NCBI RefSeq assembly: GCF_047495875.1
Contig: NC_092467.1
Coordinates: 26,972,066-27,036,065, forward strand
Origin: Pithys albifrons albifrons
Lineage: Eukaryota > Chordata > Aves > Passeriformes > Thamnophilidae
Length of the DNA stretch: 64,000 nt
Direction of reading: 5' to 3'
The notes under the pieces were generated by a model. The model saw only the letters and a list, made by a program, of their open reading frames with translations. It did no database searches and had not been told where the DNA came from. Each line of letters opens with the position of its first letter. Position 1 is the stretch's first letter. Both the position numbers and the translations under genes were made by a program. Below, one piece after another: positions 50,801-64,000 of this stretch.

Positions 50801-52265
50801 GTGAGGAAAGAGTGGACAGATAGAGTATAACTGCAGCTGAAAGTCAAGTGCCCAGAAATCGAAAATAATGTGGTTTAGAACTGAAGAGATAAAATTCTTT
50901 CTGTGAAAGAGATGCTTTAAATTTTGGTTATAATCTTTTGTCTGGTACATCCCATTGCGTGCAGAGAATAAAATATTAGAGGATACAGAAAAACAGGTAT
51001 GTTCCAGCGTCTTCTAAATCTAAAATCTAAAATTATTTTTGAAGGACTAAATATATAACTCCGAATGTTATTAAAGACCTTTGATAAATTGATCTTAATT
51101 TCATAGCCTAGTTATTTTTATGGCTTATTTCCTGAAGTGTATTCTGCTCTTGAGCAGAGATAAACTGAATTTCCATGTTGCATATCCTATTTTAAGGGCT
51201 GCAGATTTCAAGACAGTCCCCAAATATTGATTATTTAAATGAACATTTGCATTAAGTATCTGAACTTAGCACTGTGGGGGAAGGAACACAGAAATGGTAG
51301 CGAGTGTCTTAGTGCTGGATTTCTGCAATGTTTTTTGTGTGGTTTGATGTCTGTGCTAAATGCTGAGGAAAACGGTCGAATTAGCATCCATCATTTTCTT
51401 TATCACTTCTCTGCAGTTGCCTGGTGCCTACTCTGCACTGGTGAACAAAAGAATTTTGATTTCTTGATTATTGGAAAAAGGCAATTGAAACGAGGGTTGG
51501 GGCAAAGAGGCAGAAAGCAAGTAGGCATGACCCGTGTGCTGGGAAAGGGCTTTCTAATTAACTTCACCAGTTTCAATCCAGAGCTGCATCTGAATTGTAT
51601 TAAATGCCTTAAATTGTATTTCGTATATTCCTCAGTTTTTACTGCTTGGTTTGCGTAAATAACATCACCTTCCCATCAAGTCTAGTGTGGAAGGATGAGC
51701 AGTGTGATTTTCCTCAACAGTACAAGCACACCTACAGCTCTGGAATTGTGGCTTCCAGATCCAAGGTTATTTATGAGGCTTTTCAGTGTGTCTGCTGACC
51801 TTCTGCTCTGAGCCCCTTTTCTTCATCCTTCGTATCACTTGCACTGAGTATAACTGTCTGACAGCGAGGTGAAGTGGCTCTGGTGGAACCCTCTCTTTGA
51901 TGGCAGTCTACGCTTAACTTCCAATGTTTGTCCTTTTTAAGAATGTCCTCGTCCTGCCCTCCCCTCTAGAAGCTCAGGCCCTGTCCTTCAGCACTTGTGC
52001 CCAGCTCTTTTGTAACCCTTTTTCTTCTATTTCCTTTTAGCCTGAAGAGAAAGGGGAGGAAATGAATCAGAGTGCCAGGAAAGCTCTGGGAGACTGGCAG
52101 CAGTGTCCACTAGTGATGCACTATCATCCACCTATGGCAGGGTCTTTTGGGGCAGCAGTAGACAGCCCACCTGGGTACCTTTTGGGGTTGCAGGGCTGAC
52201 TTTGCCAGCGCTCATCCATTCCCTGCTGCTCAGTGCAGCCCTGCTGTGGCTGTTGCCTCTGCCTG

Positions 52266-52276
52266 CCCCCCCCCCC
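52266..52276. repeat. poly-C run
   Basis: Eleven consecutive C within a GC-rich intronic patch; length uncertain in raw data. Confidence 0.85.
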
Positions 52277-55200
52277 AGTGCTCTTGCTGGACAACTTGTC
52301 CAAGAACAGAAGCAACCTGTGTAGAATCAGTTTAAATGGCTTTGAAACTGGACTGCCTCCTGCTCTCCCTTCTCTCAAGGCTGCTTTTCACCAACACTGC
52401 ATTAAGAGTTTCTTCTTTGCTGTTAGATCATGTTTAGCAAACTTGTGACCAGGATTACCTAACCTGCCTGCAGTAGCTGATTCTCAGAAACAGTGAGCCA
52501 GGAAGTTTCTTGCCTCTTGTCTGATCTGTCATCGTTTGACTTCCTAGCAAGTTGGTTTTGTCTACAGCCAGAAGAGTTCTGCCAAGATCTTCACCTTGAC
52601 TTCTGGAAATGGTCAGCTCAAGACCTTTGGACAAGCATTGGGATCTGCTGCCCATGGGAGTGTGGACATGCTCAGCAGTTCTTTCCCCTCTTTTCTGCTG
52701 CCTCAGTTGAAGTGCAGTCCCTAAACTGATCCAAGTAGTTCTTCAGGTTCCCTCCATTCAGACCCCATCCTTCTTTGCTTTTGGAGTTAATCTAACAGTG
52801 ACTTAAGCAAGGTCCCATCTTATATTATCAGGCCAACCTCTTTCTATCTGTTTTGTCAAGTGGAGTGCCATCTGCTGAGGGCTAAGTGCCTTTTGGGATA
52901 TCTGCTGCTTGGAGATTTTTCCTGGCCTTAAATCCTTTCCTTCTCCTTTGCCTCCAGAAAACTTCAAAGGCTCGATCCACATGCTCGGTAATGTAGGCTA
53001 TATCTTAAACTGACTTATGGTTGAGGTGTTAATTTCTAACTATGTTGCTGTGTGCAAGGATATTTGTGGGGGTTTTCTGCCCCTGTGCACCTTTAACGCT
53101 GCTCACCACGTATTCTTTTTTCCCCACTCAAAACGTAGTTTCTCTTGCTGCCTGATCTGGGAGTCCAGCAGTGTTTGTATGCAGCTCACTGGCACTTGTG
53201 TGCTGACAGTCAGCACAGATAACCATCTCGGGAATCTGGGCTTTGGAAATTGCTCTGATGCGCAGTCTTTGCCAACAAATCTTTGGATTTCAGCACTATT
53301 CTTTTCGTGTCCTGTGCTTCATTCCTGGAACAGTCATCAGTAGGGTACTGCATCCTCTGACTTTTTAAACTATTTGTGGTACAGCCTGAGTTCTGTTTGG
53401 GCCCCTCTGTATCTCTGCACATGTCTATTAAGACAAGTTTTGCTCAGATACCACATTTCCCATTTTTGTGGTGCCACAATTTGGTGGGCCCTCTCATGCC
53501 TGTGAGATTTTCATTCTAAAAAGAGAAGAGAGAGAGTGGAAGAAAGCATCATGGCTCTGGAGTCCAATCTGTTTCTTTGGCTTTGCTCACTGGCTGGGTT
53601 TTGGCTGACTCGTTACTGGGGGTTGTTGGATGTAGCTGCTTTTCTCTTTTCTTGTTGAGCAGTAACTGACTTTGCAAATGTTCCTGCTTGTCCCTGCTAC
53701 GATTTTCAGTGCAAGTTACTGACTTGCAGGTGCTGCTGGAGACAGGATATTGGACCAGGCACATCTCTGCTCTGACCCAGCCCTGCTGTTCTTGTGGCAC
53801 TCAGCATCTGTTTAATCAGTGGAATATATCAGCTTGAGGGGAAAAAACCCTGAGGATTATTATTTTTATTCACAAGAGCCCAAACTGCTTTTTTTTCTTT
53901 TTTGCTCCATTAGATGGTTTTTAAAGGGTGTTGCAAAAGCAGATGGACAAAAAGCTGCGTCATACTCACCTGCAAGCAAGCAAATGGCAGCAGTGCCAGT
54001 GTGATTAATTGTTGCTGTACAAGAGGGGCTGCTGTTCTGCAGTACAAGGTCTAATCTCACTGCTGCCCTATTCAGATAATGATGCTCCCACACATTTTAA
54101 AGCACCTTAAATTAGATATCAACAGGCTGCCTCCCTCTTGCTGCAGCATTCTAGGACCCACAAAATGAGGCTGCCTTTGTCTTCCCAAGGATTCTGTTGG
54201 CTGAATGGAGAGGGTGTTTTGCCTCTCCCTGCTGTGAGGACAATAGGTAGGGCATGAGAAGATAGGACATGTAAGATGGAAGAAGTATTCTCCAGCAGTT
54301 CCTTTTTTAGACTCCTCTGTTCTCCTGCTTGCTGTATCTGTGTCACTTCTATTTACCAGTGCATCTTTTTCCCAATTCTTTAAATATTTCCCTGCTCTGG
54401 AAGGCACTTCGTCTTAAACAAAAAAAAAAAAAGCCCCAAACATGAACAGCTTGGGAGTTTGACTGATAACATATTTTTCCCTTATGCTTTCTACTGCATT
54501 GGAATAGCTGCTCTGTTACCTTGATTTTGTTTGTTGGTAGGATTGTGGTACTGATGTGCTCCAGGTTAGGGATGTTTAGGTACTTTGCTAAACTGGAAAC
54601 AAAAGGAAAAATGTTTATTTACCTTTTTGTTTGTTTACTGCCTACATGTTTAATGTGGCGAAAAGCCTTTTTGGAGAGTTGTGCATCACAGAACCTGCTC
54701 TGCTTTTGGTGCTGGTCAGCCAATAAGAGTGGCTTCTACTCATGACACTGACTCATGGCACTTCAGTGTCATACATGTGGATAACATCATACAGAAGGTG
54801 AAATTTTCCACCTTTAAAACAAAAAGATTTTTCAGTCTGGAGAAAATTCTTCAAGGAGCTTATTCATGCTAATATTCTTCTCAACAAAATTAGCAAGAGT
54901 TTTAAGTGATAGACATAAGTAGTATGTGCACACAACCAAGTCATAATATTTTCTCTATAGAGCAGTTTTCTTTTTCATTACTTCACTTACCTGCAAGTAC
55001 CTAAAAGGAATATTACAAATATTTGAAATATACTTAAGTTCCTCCTCTTGTTTTAAAAGTCTTGAAAGTTCTGTCTTAAAGGTGAAACAGGTATGTTAAG
55101 AAGACTCCCTGCAGTTTATGCATCATTGGATAGCAAAATTTTTATAGGTAGCACATTTGGCAGCCCAATAAAAGTGGCTTTACCTTTCTCAGCATCTTTC

Positions 55201-58200
55201 CAGGTGCTGTGTCAAGTAATCTACGTAAATCTAACTATTACAGATTAACCTTCTTAGCTGTCAGGTTGCAGCTTTTATTTATGTTTCTGCTGATCAGATT
55301 CGAAGTGCTGCAGTCACAGGTTGTGTTGTTAATATTGAATTTTGTATTCCAGTCTGTAATAAATTACTTTCCTCTGTGCATTGGAAAAACTGGTTAGTAG
55401 AGCTCAGAGTTTAATTAGTAGGCTGTTGATGAGACAGAACAGGTATTCCAAGTCATTGTTCCGAATTACTGTGAAATTTGTTGGTATTGTGGTGGCTTTT
55501 GTTTTTTGTTGTCTGGCAGAGGCTGAGGTACAAAACCTTAACTATTGCTGAATTAAGTCATTTAATGACAAAATTACCAGGGCTTTCTGAATTTGCAGTC
55601 AACCAGGTTTCAGATAGTGCCGCTGCAGTATATTATGTCCTACTTAATATTCTTGTTTTCCAAAATAAACTCTTGTATTTCTCCAATTTTATGTTCCTCT
55701 GCTGTTACCTTTAGACTGGAAGAATTACTGCCACTATTGCCACATGAAATGATTCCAGGTTTGAGGATGCACTGGATTTTTGTACCTTGGCTATATCTTT
55801 CCTTTCCCAATTCCCCTGTTTGTGTAGTTCTTCTCATTGAGAGAGCGTGTTCTTAGCCTTTTAATAAAAATCTCTCACCCACAAACCAGGTTGAGGGTTA
55901 CTTTGTTGAGCCACAACTGGCTTTTCACTGTACTCATGCAGTTCTCTGACCCTTTGTGAAATTGGGAACCTTGGTCCATGCACAGGCTTGCTCCTGGTTC
56001 TGTCCTCCTGCCTTTCTTCTCCCATCACTCCTCCATTCACTACCATCATGTTCTAGAATAGTGGAGTTTCTCATCAACTTTGACTGTAGCCTGACTTTAC
56101 TCTTCTTCTTTTTTTCTTTTTCTATGTAAGTTTGGTACATTTGCACCAAAACTGTGTATGGTGCAGTATGGGCTCACTTTGATCCAGACATACCGTCCTT
56201 TTGATTGAAGCCTGACCAGTGAAAAATCACTCTTCCATTTGGTTTGCCTTCAGTTTTTGGTCCATTGTTCAGTGTTAAATTTCAGTTACCTTCTGCTTTC
56301 ATCTAAATTTCAGAAGTGCCAGCATTTGGGATGGTGTGCAGGAGGGAAGATACACCTGCTGTAACAAGGCATGCATCTCTTCTGTGACCTGCTGGTTCAT
56401 GCAGTTGGAGGGCCTTTTCTCTTTGATTTCAGATCATGTAACTTATTTTTTACCCTCTTTTAATTTCATTTTCTTATGAGTAAGTGTTAAGTAGCACACT
56501 TGTAATATATCATCTTCAGTCATAGTCTTTACGTGTTTGAAGTATCTATAGGCTTTTATATCTTCTTTTAGTCACAGTTTAACCAAAAGATATGGTATTT
56601 TAGTGTTTTAACACTGGACACTTCTGAGCTTGTATTTTAAGTCACTTTTGAGCCTTAGGTCTTAATTTAAAAACCTGGTGATTGCTGATATTTGCATTCA
56701 GTTTGTTGCCTTGCTTGTTTCCAATACAGACGTTTTTTATTAGAGTTGTGTGGTCTTTACCATTCTTTATGTACTTACTACTGGTCCAACAATGCTCTAT
56801 CCTTTCTCCATAAGGTGGCATCCCCTATTGGGATGAGAAAGGCTTCCTACAACATATTTAATTCCTGATGCAGATTTCTTCCCACACTGCTGCTTACCAT
56901 TTTGATGTGCTGATGTGTCTTTCAGGTTTTTTCTAGTTCTGTTTATTTCACTTCTTACTGAGTCTTGCTTGAACCTGGCCTGTTTGTTTCTAGTGTCTGC
57001 ATTCTTGTGTTTAATTCATTTCTTCAGCATTGAATTTACTGTTCAGGATAGACAAGTCATGGCTGTTTCTTGTCCATTCATGCCTGTCCCCAGAACACTG
57101 GATTTTTATAGTACAGTCCCTGTTCTGTTCTGGGACAAAGCGGGGAGGAGTGTAGCCTTGCTCTTCTCGGAACAGCTGCTAATTCAGAGGCTCTGTGCTC
57201 CTTGAAGGAAGGGGGAGGAGAAGATGAAAAGAAAGGAAGCAAGAGATGTCAACTGAGGGGAGCAAAATCCAAATATTTGTTCAGAAATGGAACTCACTTG
57301 TCTTGTGGATGTCAGGAGCTGTAGCTTTTGAAAATGTACTTAATCAGTTGCTTGCAGTAGTATAAACATACCCATACTGGAAATCCACTTTTACATTTAA
57401 AGAAACTTGATAAAAGCAAAAAAAACAAAAAAGAAAACAGAGGATAATATATTCTGCAGCATGAAATGTGTGTGTTGTTTACAGGATATCTCCAGCCCAG
57501 CACAACTCGCAATGGGCCACTGATAAGGTTCCAGCCTTGGAGTGGGGGAGATGCAGTGTTAGTTCCCTGTTCTGGTGACTGTGTTACTCTGTCCAAGTTC
57601 ACCCTGGAAATTGTGATGCCTTTCAGTTTCTCTTCTTCATAGTAGGAATGAAAGTCCTTTCCTCAGTGGCGTTTGTGAGGAAAGGTGCGTTTCAGAGATA
57701 AAATGCTTCCATGCTATGGTAATGAGAACAGCAGAGGACTCCAGCCAAGTCAGCAACATCTGTCTCACACTGCCACTTAAGCTTTGCATGCAGATTAGTC
57801 CATGTCCTCCAGCAAAGCAGTCACACAGCTGACTTGGTTGAATTCTTTGTAGTATGCAGGTAAGAGCAAAGTCTTACTTCAGGTGAGATGCAGAACACCT
57901 GCAATGATACAAGTCCTCAAGGAGGCTGTAAGGCGCTACTTTCAGGAGCAGGCATGTCTGGTTTGCTGGTGTGGTCAGGTTTAAAACTGAGAAATGGCGT
58001 GTTTTTGAAAGTCCTGTTGCAATTTCTATGACAATAGGGTTTTTGGAAGGATATAGTGGTGCTGGGCAGCATCAGGCTGTGGAAGCAGCATGCTCCATCT
58101 TGTTCTCTCTTTTGAGTGGGTATGAGGGGCCATTCTGGAGTGAGAATCATTATTAGTGTCTAATTCTGAGCAATGGCAGCTACTGTCAATTAGTATTTAA

Positions 58201-61200
58201 TTTACATGAGAACTGCCACTGCCTGAGCATCTCTGAAAGTCAGGACATCAAATTACACCATCTTGCATTAAGAGATTTGTCAAAACTACAGAAGAGGACA
58301 AAATTTGTGTAATCTCCTCTGGCACTGCCTGGCAAAATCAGGTTTTCTAACTCAATAATGTTGCTTTCTGCGGTGGGCAACTTGCAGATGGGGTTTGGGG
58401 AGTCTTGCTTTGTCCTTGAGGTCACAGTGTTCAGGTCCTGATGTGGAGGTCCAGGGGTTGCAGTTACCTCACTAGCACTATCACTTGATTGCCTTAGCTC
58501 CATTTATAGGATTTGTTTCACATTTTGGGCAACACTTCTTTTTATTCCCCTTTTAATTTTCAAGGCTTGTTGTCATGGTATCTGGCACTTTCCCATTCAG
58601 ATATTAAAATTGAGTGAGCGGTGTCTGTATGTCTGGTTCATTTTCCCTCTCTTATCCTCTCCCTGAGGGAGAGTTTTACGTGGGATGTAGCACACTGTTT
58701 GCAAGGGCTTCCTTTGGGGGATTTTTTAATCATGTAGCAGCATCTCTGTTGGAGAAGGCCTGGTGCAAAGAAGCCCCTTTCACTTGGACTGGAGTTTATT
58801 AAATCCTGTGTGTGTAGAGCTCCCATGAGACCTCACTGTGCAACTCCTGTCTCCCCTCGAGCTCCCCAAAAAAGGTCTGTCTCCTGCATGAATGAGCTTT
58901 TGTCTCTGGCATTGCCAGGATTAAGGCAGTGATAGGAATTTTCTCCCTGCAGATACCTGATAGGGAGGGCCCAGCCTTTGTTACTTGGGTGTCAGGACTC
59001 TGATGTCCTGAAAGAGGGTTTGCTTGAGGGATTCTTGCCCCATCTGAGCATCTTTGGGTTACCATGTAGTAGCCTTTGCAGGTGCTGTAGCTGTGGAACA
59101 TGGAGGGATTTTCCCTGAGATTTGGGTTGAGTTTTGCTTTTTCACTTGTTATGAAACTACGAGCATGTTTCTGAGGAGGGGGTCTGTTCTGAGGACATCC
59201 AACTGAGTCTGGAACCTGGCTTAACTCTCCAGAATTGTCTTAAGAAGGCCTACTGAACTCAGTTTGCTGCTGGCTGTTTCTAACCAAGGAGAAGTCATGC
59301 TGCTTAATTGTAGTTGCACTGTAGCATCACAGTGTATCTGGGGCTCTAGACATATACATGTATTGCATTTAAATACTGCTGTCTTTTCCTAATGTAGAAG
59401 TGGGGTCTCCTAAAAAGAACAAATACGGGTGCCCGAAGTACAGTAATTTGAAGGAAGGTTCCCTAAAAACACTTGTACAAAGTCAACTTCCTGCAAGAGG
59501 CAATAGACAAGCACTTTTCTTGGATTTTCTTGGAGAAGGCTATGCATTTTTCCCTAAATTCTTGTAAAAGCCAGAGTTATAACATAATAGGGGTATGTTT
59601 TCATGCTATTCATGGACAACATGTATTAAATCCTAGTCTGTATGAATATAAGGAGTCTGTATTGTAGATAAGCTATAGACTAAATGGGTGCTGTGATAAA
59701 GAGCTACACTAAGCACAGAACAAGTTACCCTTCATAGTTGGATTGCAGTGAATTGTGACAGTGACAGCCTTAGCTTAGTTGTTGGGTCCTGGAAGCACTG
59801 CATGCAGGAGGTTCTTCCCTCCTGGTTTGCTTCTCTGAGCCTGCAGTGTGCATTGCTGGGGTGACAGCAGGTGTTTCTCCTTGGTAAAGGGATAGAGGAT
59901 GAATGAGACTAACATTACTGGTATAAAAAGCATCAGACAAGGAGCGTGTTTTTAACTGGTCTTGTGCTCCCATCTCATTTTCCCTTGATTTGAATCTTCT
60001 CTCCATAGCTAACCTCCTTTTTTTAGATGAACAGCTCTATTTGTTGTAGAAACAACAACAAAAATAATGCAGCAGTCAATTCACTTGACCTTCTCGGTAC
60101 ATTTTGAGTGTATCTTCTCAAGGGTATTTATGTAACCTTCTCCAAAAGCCCCTACTTCATACAGCTTTTCATATGAGTTGTAGTCATTCTTTGTCCTCCC
60201 AGTAATGTGTTTCAGACACTTCTGAAATGGTTTGGAGGCTCACAGGGTGGTGCTGTGAAATGGGCCTGGCAGCTGGGACAGGACTTGCCTTGAATGCCAC
60301 CAAGTTTCTGGTTATTCTTGTTCACAGGATAGAAAGCACAGCAAGTCTTTCTCCAATCTCCCTGCCAGCCATCCATAGGTGCTATTTATTAGGAACTTCT
60401 CTAGTTTGAGAAGCATGGAGGAAGGTGGAAGAATATGTGCAGGTCTGCTTGGAAGGAGCCACAGGTGGAGAGCAAGTTGCACTCAGCTTTTTCGATAGAG
60501 AGAAGCTCCCCCTGCCACAAGTTTCTTCCCTCGATTTCACTGAGGTTGGAGCAGGCAAAAATGGAGCTGGGAGGTTGGAGAATTCGTGATGAGCATTATT
60601 TGTGTTTTTGGTCCCAACCCCAGAGTGACTGAAGGCTGTTTAGTGTCTGACGGCTTGTGCCTGGCTAATGCGAGATGAGCTGTCAGACGTGCCCTACTTC
60701 TGAGGGGAGGGATTGTGGCAGGAAAGCATCGGCGCTCGCTGGCGTTTGTGCTGTGGCTGTCAGGGAGGCAGCTTTAATTAGGTTTTACATTTGGGCAGGG
60801 GACAACAAAACCCACAGTTTAAGGCAGCATAGATTGCTGCTGTCCCATTCTGTGCCTGTTCTCATGAGTGACTGTTTCTAAGTAGGGACCATAGCACCTC
60901 AATGCAACATTGCATTTCACAGTTTATTTCCAAATGAAAAGGGATATTTTTAAACATTTCTTTAACCTCTCTGGTCACAGGTGAGCAATTAAAATTTGTG
61001 CTCTTCTCTAAGTTGTTATTCAGTATAGTTTCCTTCAATACGAAGGCTTGAGACTTTGAGAAAGGACTTTGCTCCTGCTTTGCTTGTGGCAATGATTGTT
61101 CTTCATACAGCTCCTACTACAACCAGCAGGAACAGTGTTATTTGTAGAGCTTCAGAGTAGAAGAGATTATGGGGCACGTAATGCATCTTGCCAAAATCTC

Positions 61201-62129
61201 CCTGGATTAATTCCTGCTTGAGCAAGAAGAGCATAGCTTTCAGAAATTCAGAAAAATCCAAACACTCAGAATTTCCAGTAATAGAACTGATAAAAGGGTT
61301 GGGAGGAACTTAAATTCATGTTACCTTCAATATCAAAAACAAAGCAAATGGCTTCTTCAGGAAACTGCATTAGCTGTCTTGTTTCTATCTGGTTTCACCT
61401 ACCAAGCAGTGGGAGTTGGGATAAATAACTCTATGGACAGATTGTTATTAAGAAAAAAAAAGAAAATTAATCTGGACTTTAGCTGAATCTGGACTTCGAG
61501 TGAGCACTAATGTAGTATTGTTAAAGTTCAGCTTCAAATTTTTATCAGATAGGCAGATTGCCCCCCCATATCTCAGTTGGAAGTTTTTTAGTGTTGTGGC
61601 CAATTCTCATGGCCCCATCACCAAGGCACCTGTGTCTCGCATGAAGCACATGCACTGGGGCTGGACAAGGCTCTTTGCCACTGAAGCACAGAGTCAGATC
61701 AGAATCGGTGAGGTTTCTTTCCCTTTTTGATTGTGTGTGGCTTTTATGCCAAGAGGAATTGTTTTAAACCCTTCTGTCAGCATTGCAGGCTTGATGTGGC
61801 CTCTATCAAGTCTTTCATTTCAGCATTTCTAAAGCATGCCAGTTAACTTGGTTTGTCAAAATATAATCTTTGTGCTATCTAAATGTACATATTTGTGGTT
61901 TACTGAGGAGCTTAAATTGCTTTGCATCTTCACTCTGTCCTCTTTGTTCTTACTTTCTCATCCCGTCTTTGTGAACAAGTAGTTTGTGTTTTTTCCACTT
62001 ACTGGTGGAAATAAACAATTTAGGGCCCAGATGTGTTTCCTTAGATGGACCTGCAGAAATGTCTTTCTGGTGATTTCCTGTGAACAGTTACCAGTTAAAG
62101 ATCTGTTCACTCTTTAATCCATTTAATGT

Positions 62130-62780
62130 GTGCCATGTTAATTTTGGTTTAGTCAATTAATAAGCAGTAGCAAATCAAGTGCTTTAGAGAAGACCAATGG
62201 CATATCAATGCCATTAAATCAACATTCTTAAAATTTATAGGTCAAACTTGTAATCTCATCAAGAAGGTTGTCAGTTTAGTTTGACAGAATCTATTTTCCA
62301 TAGACCTAATTTGATTGACATTGATTTTATTACCTCTTACTAATTCTTTATTACTGTAGTCCAGTATTGAATATTCTGTAATTTTGTCTTGCTCAGCATT
62401 AGACTGATGGACCAGTAATTACTTGGGTCATCCAGTCCTCCCTTTTTGAATTTCAGTGCAAAGTTGTCTTTCCTCCAGGCTCCTGGAATTTGTTAATCAC
62501 AAGAGAGCCTTTGGCCCCTTTTTTTGGAATCTCTTCTAGGCAAGTAATCCAGATCATCTCATTTAAACATACATAATTTTAGGAGCTCCTGTTTAGCATC
62601 CACCTGGGTTTTTAGTTAGTGCTTCATGTAGCTTCTTCAGGTGTGCATAATGTCTGTTGTCTCTGTACTGTTACTATTAGTATCTGCTGATGAGTCAGAA
62701 TGCATGTTAAGGGATCTTTTTTTGTGAAATCTAAAAAAAAATTTCTTTGTTATCCCAATCTTTACTAGCCAGATATTTTT
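62130..62780 (-). mobile_element. decayed CR1-like LINE fragment (reverse transcriptase region)
   Basis: The - strand translation of about 62400-62500 reads IPGAWRKDNFALKFKKG then DDPSNYWSISL, which aligns with the CR1/L3 reverse transcriptase block of the form VPEDWKKANVTPIFKKGK..DPGNYRPVSL. Further along the - strand, about 62230-62290 reads N-L-L-D-E-I-T-S-L after GK (compare NLIAFFDEVTSL), and about 62150-62220 reads VFSKALDLLL (compare DFSKAFDTVSH). The three blocks come in the right order and spacing, with several stops and frame breaks. It is therefore a very old, dead insertion inside intron 2. CR1-type LINEs dominate bird and reptile genomes. Exact ends and subfamily cannot be set; no 3' tail was seen. 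Confidence 0.8.
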
Positions 62781-64000
62781 TTAATGGTTTTTTGTTTTTC
62801 TTATGATATTTCTATTCTACCTTGTTTGTTTCTGTTTTCCCTTTATTTTCTAATTTTAAGTATGGAATTGGCCTAAGCGGACTGGCTTACAAAGGAAATA
62901 AAGGAAGATACAGGTCTTTGGCATCACCCTTTTCACAGTTGCAGGTTTTTGGATGTATGGATAAATGTTACAGGGTAAATAGAACGTAATAAAAAGACAC
63001 ATTCTCATACTTTGTTTTAATCCTGGTGAAATTCAGCTCTGAAAATGGAGCTCTCTAAAATGCAAAATATGTACATTATGAGCTTGGGCTTGACATGGCC
63101 TGTTTTTCTTAAAACTGTCAAGTCCTTGGTAATTTCTAACCTTGTTACTGCTCTTTTTTAGACTTACTGCTTACCAGATCATAGGAGGTCCACTGTGTCT
63201 TCTCTGCAGCTAGAGAAAACACTCAGGAAGAGCAGTGGTAATAGCAATGTAGCAAGGTGTTGTTTTAGGATCATCTAGAAATATCTCTTGCCTGACCTAC
63301 TGAATCACAGCATGTGATGGACTATTGGATTCCAAATCACAGAAAATATTTACTATTTACGGTGCTGTTCCTGGGAAGTGTAGCATGGGAATGAACTACA
63401 GTATCTGTGTGGGATCCCACTGAGAGGTCCAGCTGCTTGCTTTGTGCTGCCAGATTGTGTCCAAAGAAGTGTTACCCTTTTGGAGTACATGCAATAACAG
63501 TACATGATGGAGAAAATAGGAAAGTTCATACTGTTTACTGTATTCTGGAACAAATCCTTTTCATTCTTTACTAGGAACAATTTTTAGTTCTTTCACATCT
63601 AGAGTCTGTATTTTGTCTGACATAAGGTGTAGTGCTCTTGAGAGGAATTTGAAAACAGTATTTTTAGCTGCATGTATAAATTTTTTCTTGGCTTCTTAGC
63701 TGTAAATGCTTAGCACACTAAAACTTTATGATGTTTGCTACAGTCGTAAAGCTTTTTCACAAATTAGCTTTATGTCTAGATTTACTCTTTTTGGTTTTCT
63801 GAGAATGGGAGTTGTGTGTCAATCTTGATTTGCATGATATTGTTGGGAGAAATGGATGAAAATACCAAGCAACCAAATAAAATACACCTGAAGTGGAAAG
63901 CTCTTAATTGAAAGATTTTTCTCCCTTCAGCTTCACTAACAGTGAGGCATATGGCAGAAAGCAGCAGCAGGAATTTTTGCTGATCAAAAGAACTGCACCA

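Overview
This is a piece of a vertebrate nuclear genome, most likely a bird. The evidence is very low coding density, long introns with GT-AG splice sites, two isolated CpG-rich promoter islands, and one unmistakable gene fragment: the 5' end of the neuronal RNA-binding protein gene ELAVL4 (HuD), on the + strand. The bird assignment is an inference from intron lengths (about 18-20 kb, shorter than I recall for mammals) and from one old LINE fragment of the CR1 type. The species cannot be named from this window.

Layout. 1-4.4 kb: AT-rich non-coding DNA with no recognised gene. 4.4-5.2 kb: a CpG island with Sp1-like G-runs and a YY1-type ATGGCGGC element, followed directly by a 38-bp minisatellite (9 full units plus 18 nt, 5233-5592). 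In other vertebrates the gene upstream of ELAVL4 is AGBL4, in the opposite direction, so this island may be its promoter or a distal ELAVL4 leader; no coding exon could be proved. 5.6-22 kb: non-coding. 22.0-24.3 kb: AT-rich sequence with one candidate leader exon ending in ATG|GTAAGG (donor at 22346). 24.3-25.1 kb: the main ELAVL4 promoter (C-tracts, CCAAT box, TGACAG, CAGATG E-box, CCATAAATGG) and leader exon '1c', ending in ATGGTTATG at 25116. 25.7-25.9 kb: a second leader exon '1b', encoding MEWNGLKM and ending at 25900. 25.9-43.9 kb: intron 1. 43928-44168: exon 2, shared by all leaders, encoding the N-terminus and the first half of RRM1. 44169-64000: intron 2, which runs off the window and carries a decayed CR1-like reverse transcriptase on the - strand at about 62.1-62.8 kb.

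How it works together. The two leader exons are alternative starts that splice to the same exon 2 acceptor. They give proteins beginning [11 protein letters not shown] or [16 protein letters not shown], both known forms of HuD. The leaders differ in design. The 1c leader has no upstream ATG and carries a 33-nt U-rich run, a possible target for Hu proteins. The 1b leader carries two short upstream ORFs. The rest of ELAVL4 (second half of RRM1, RRM2, linker, RRM3) lies beyond the window.

I see no tRNA, rRNA, CRISPR, operon, intact transposon or new multi-gene system. Most longer open frames are chance runs in non-coding DNA.
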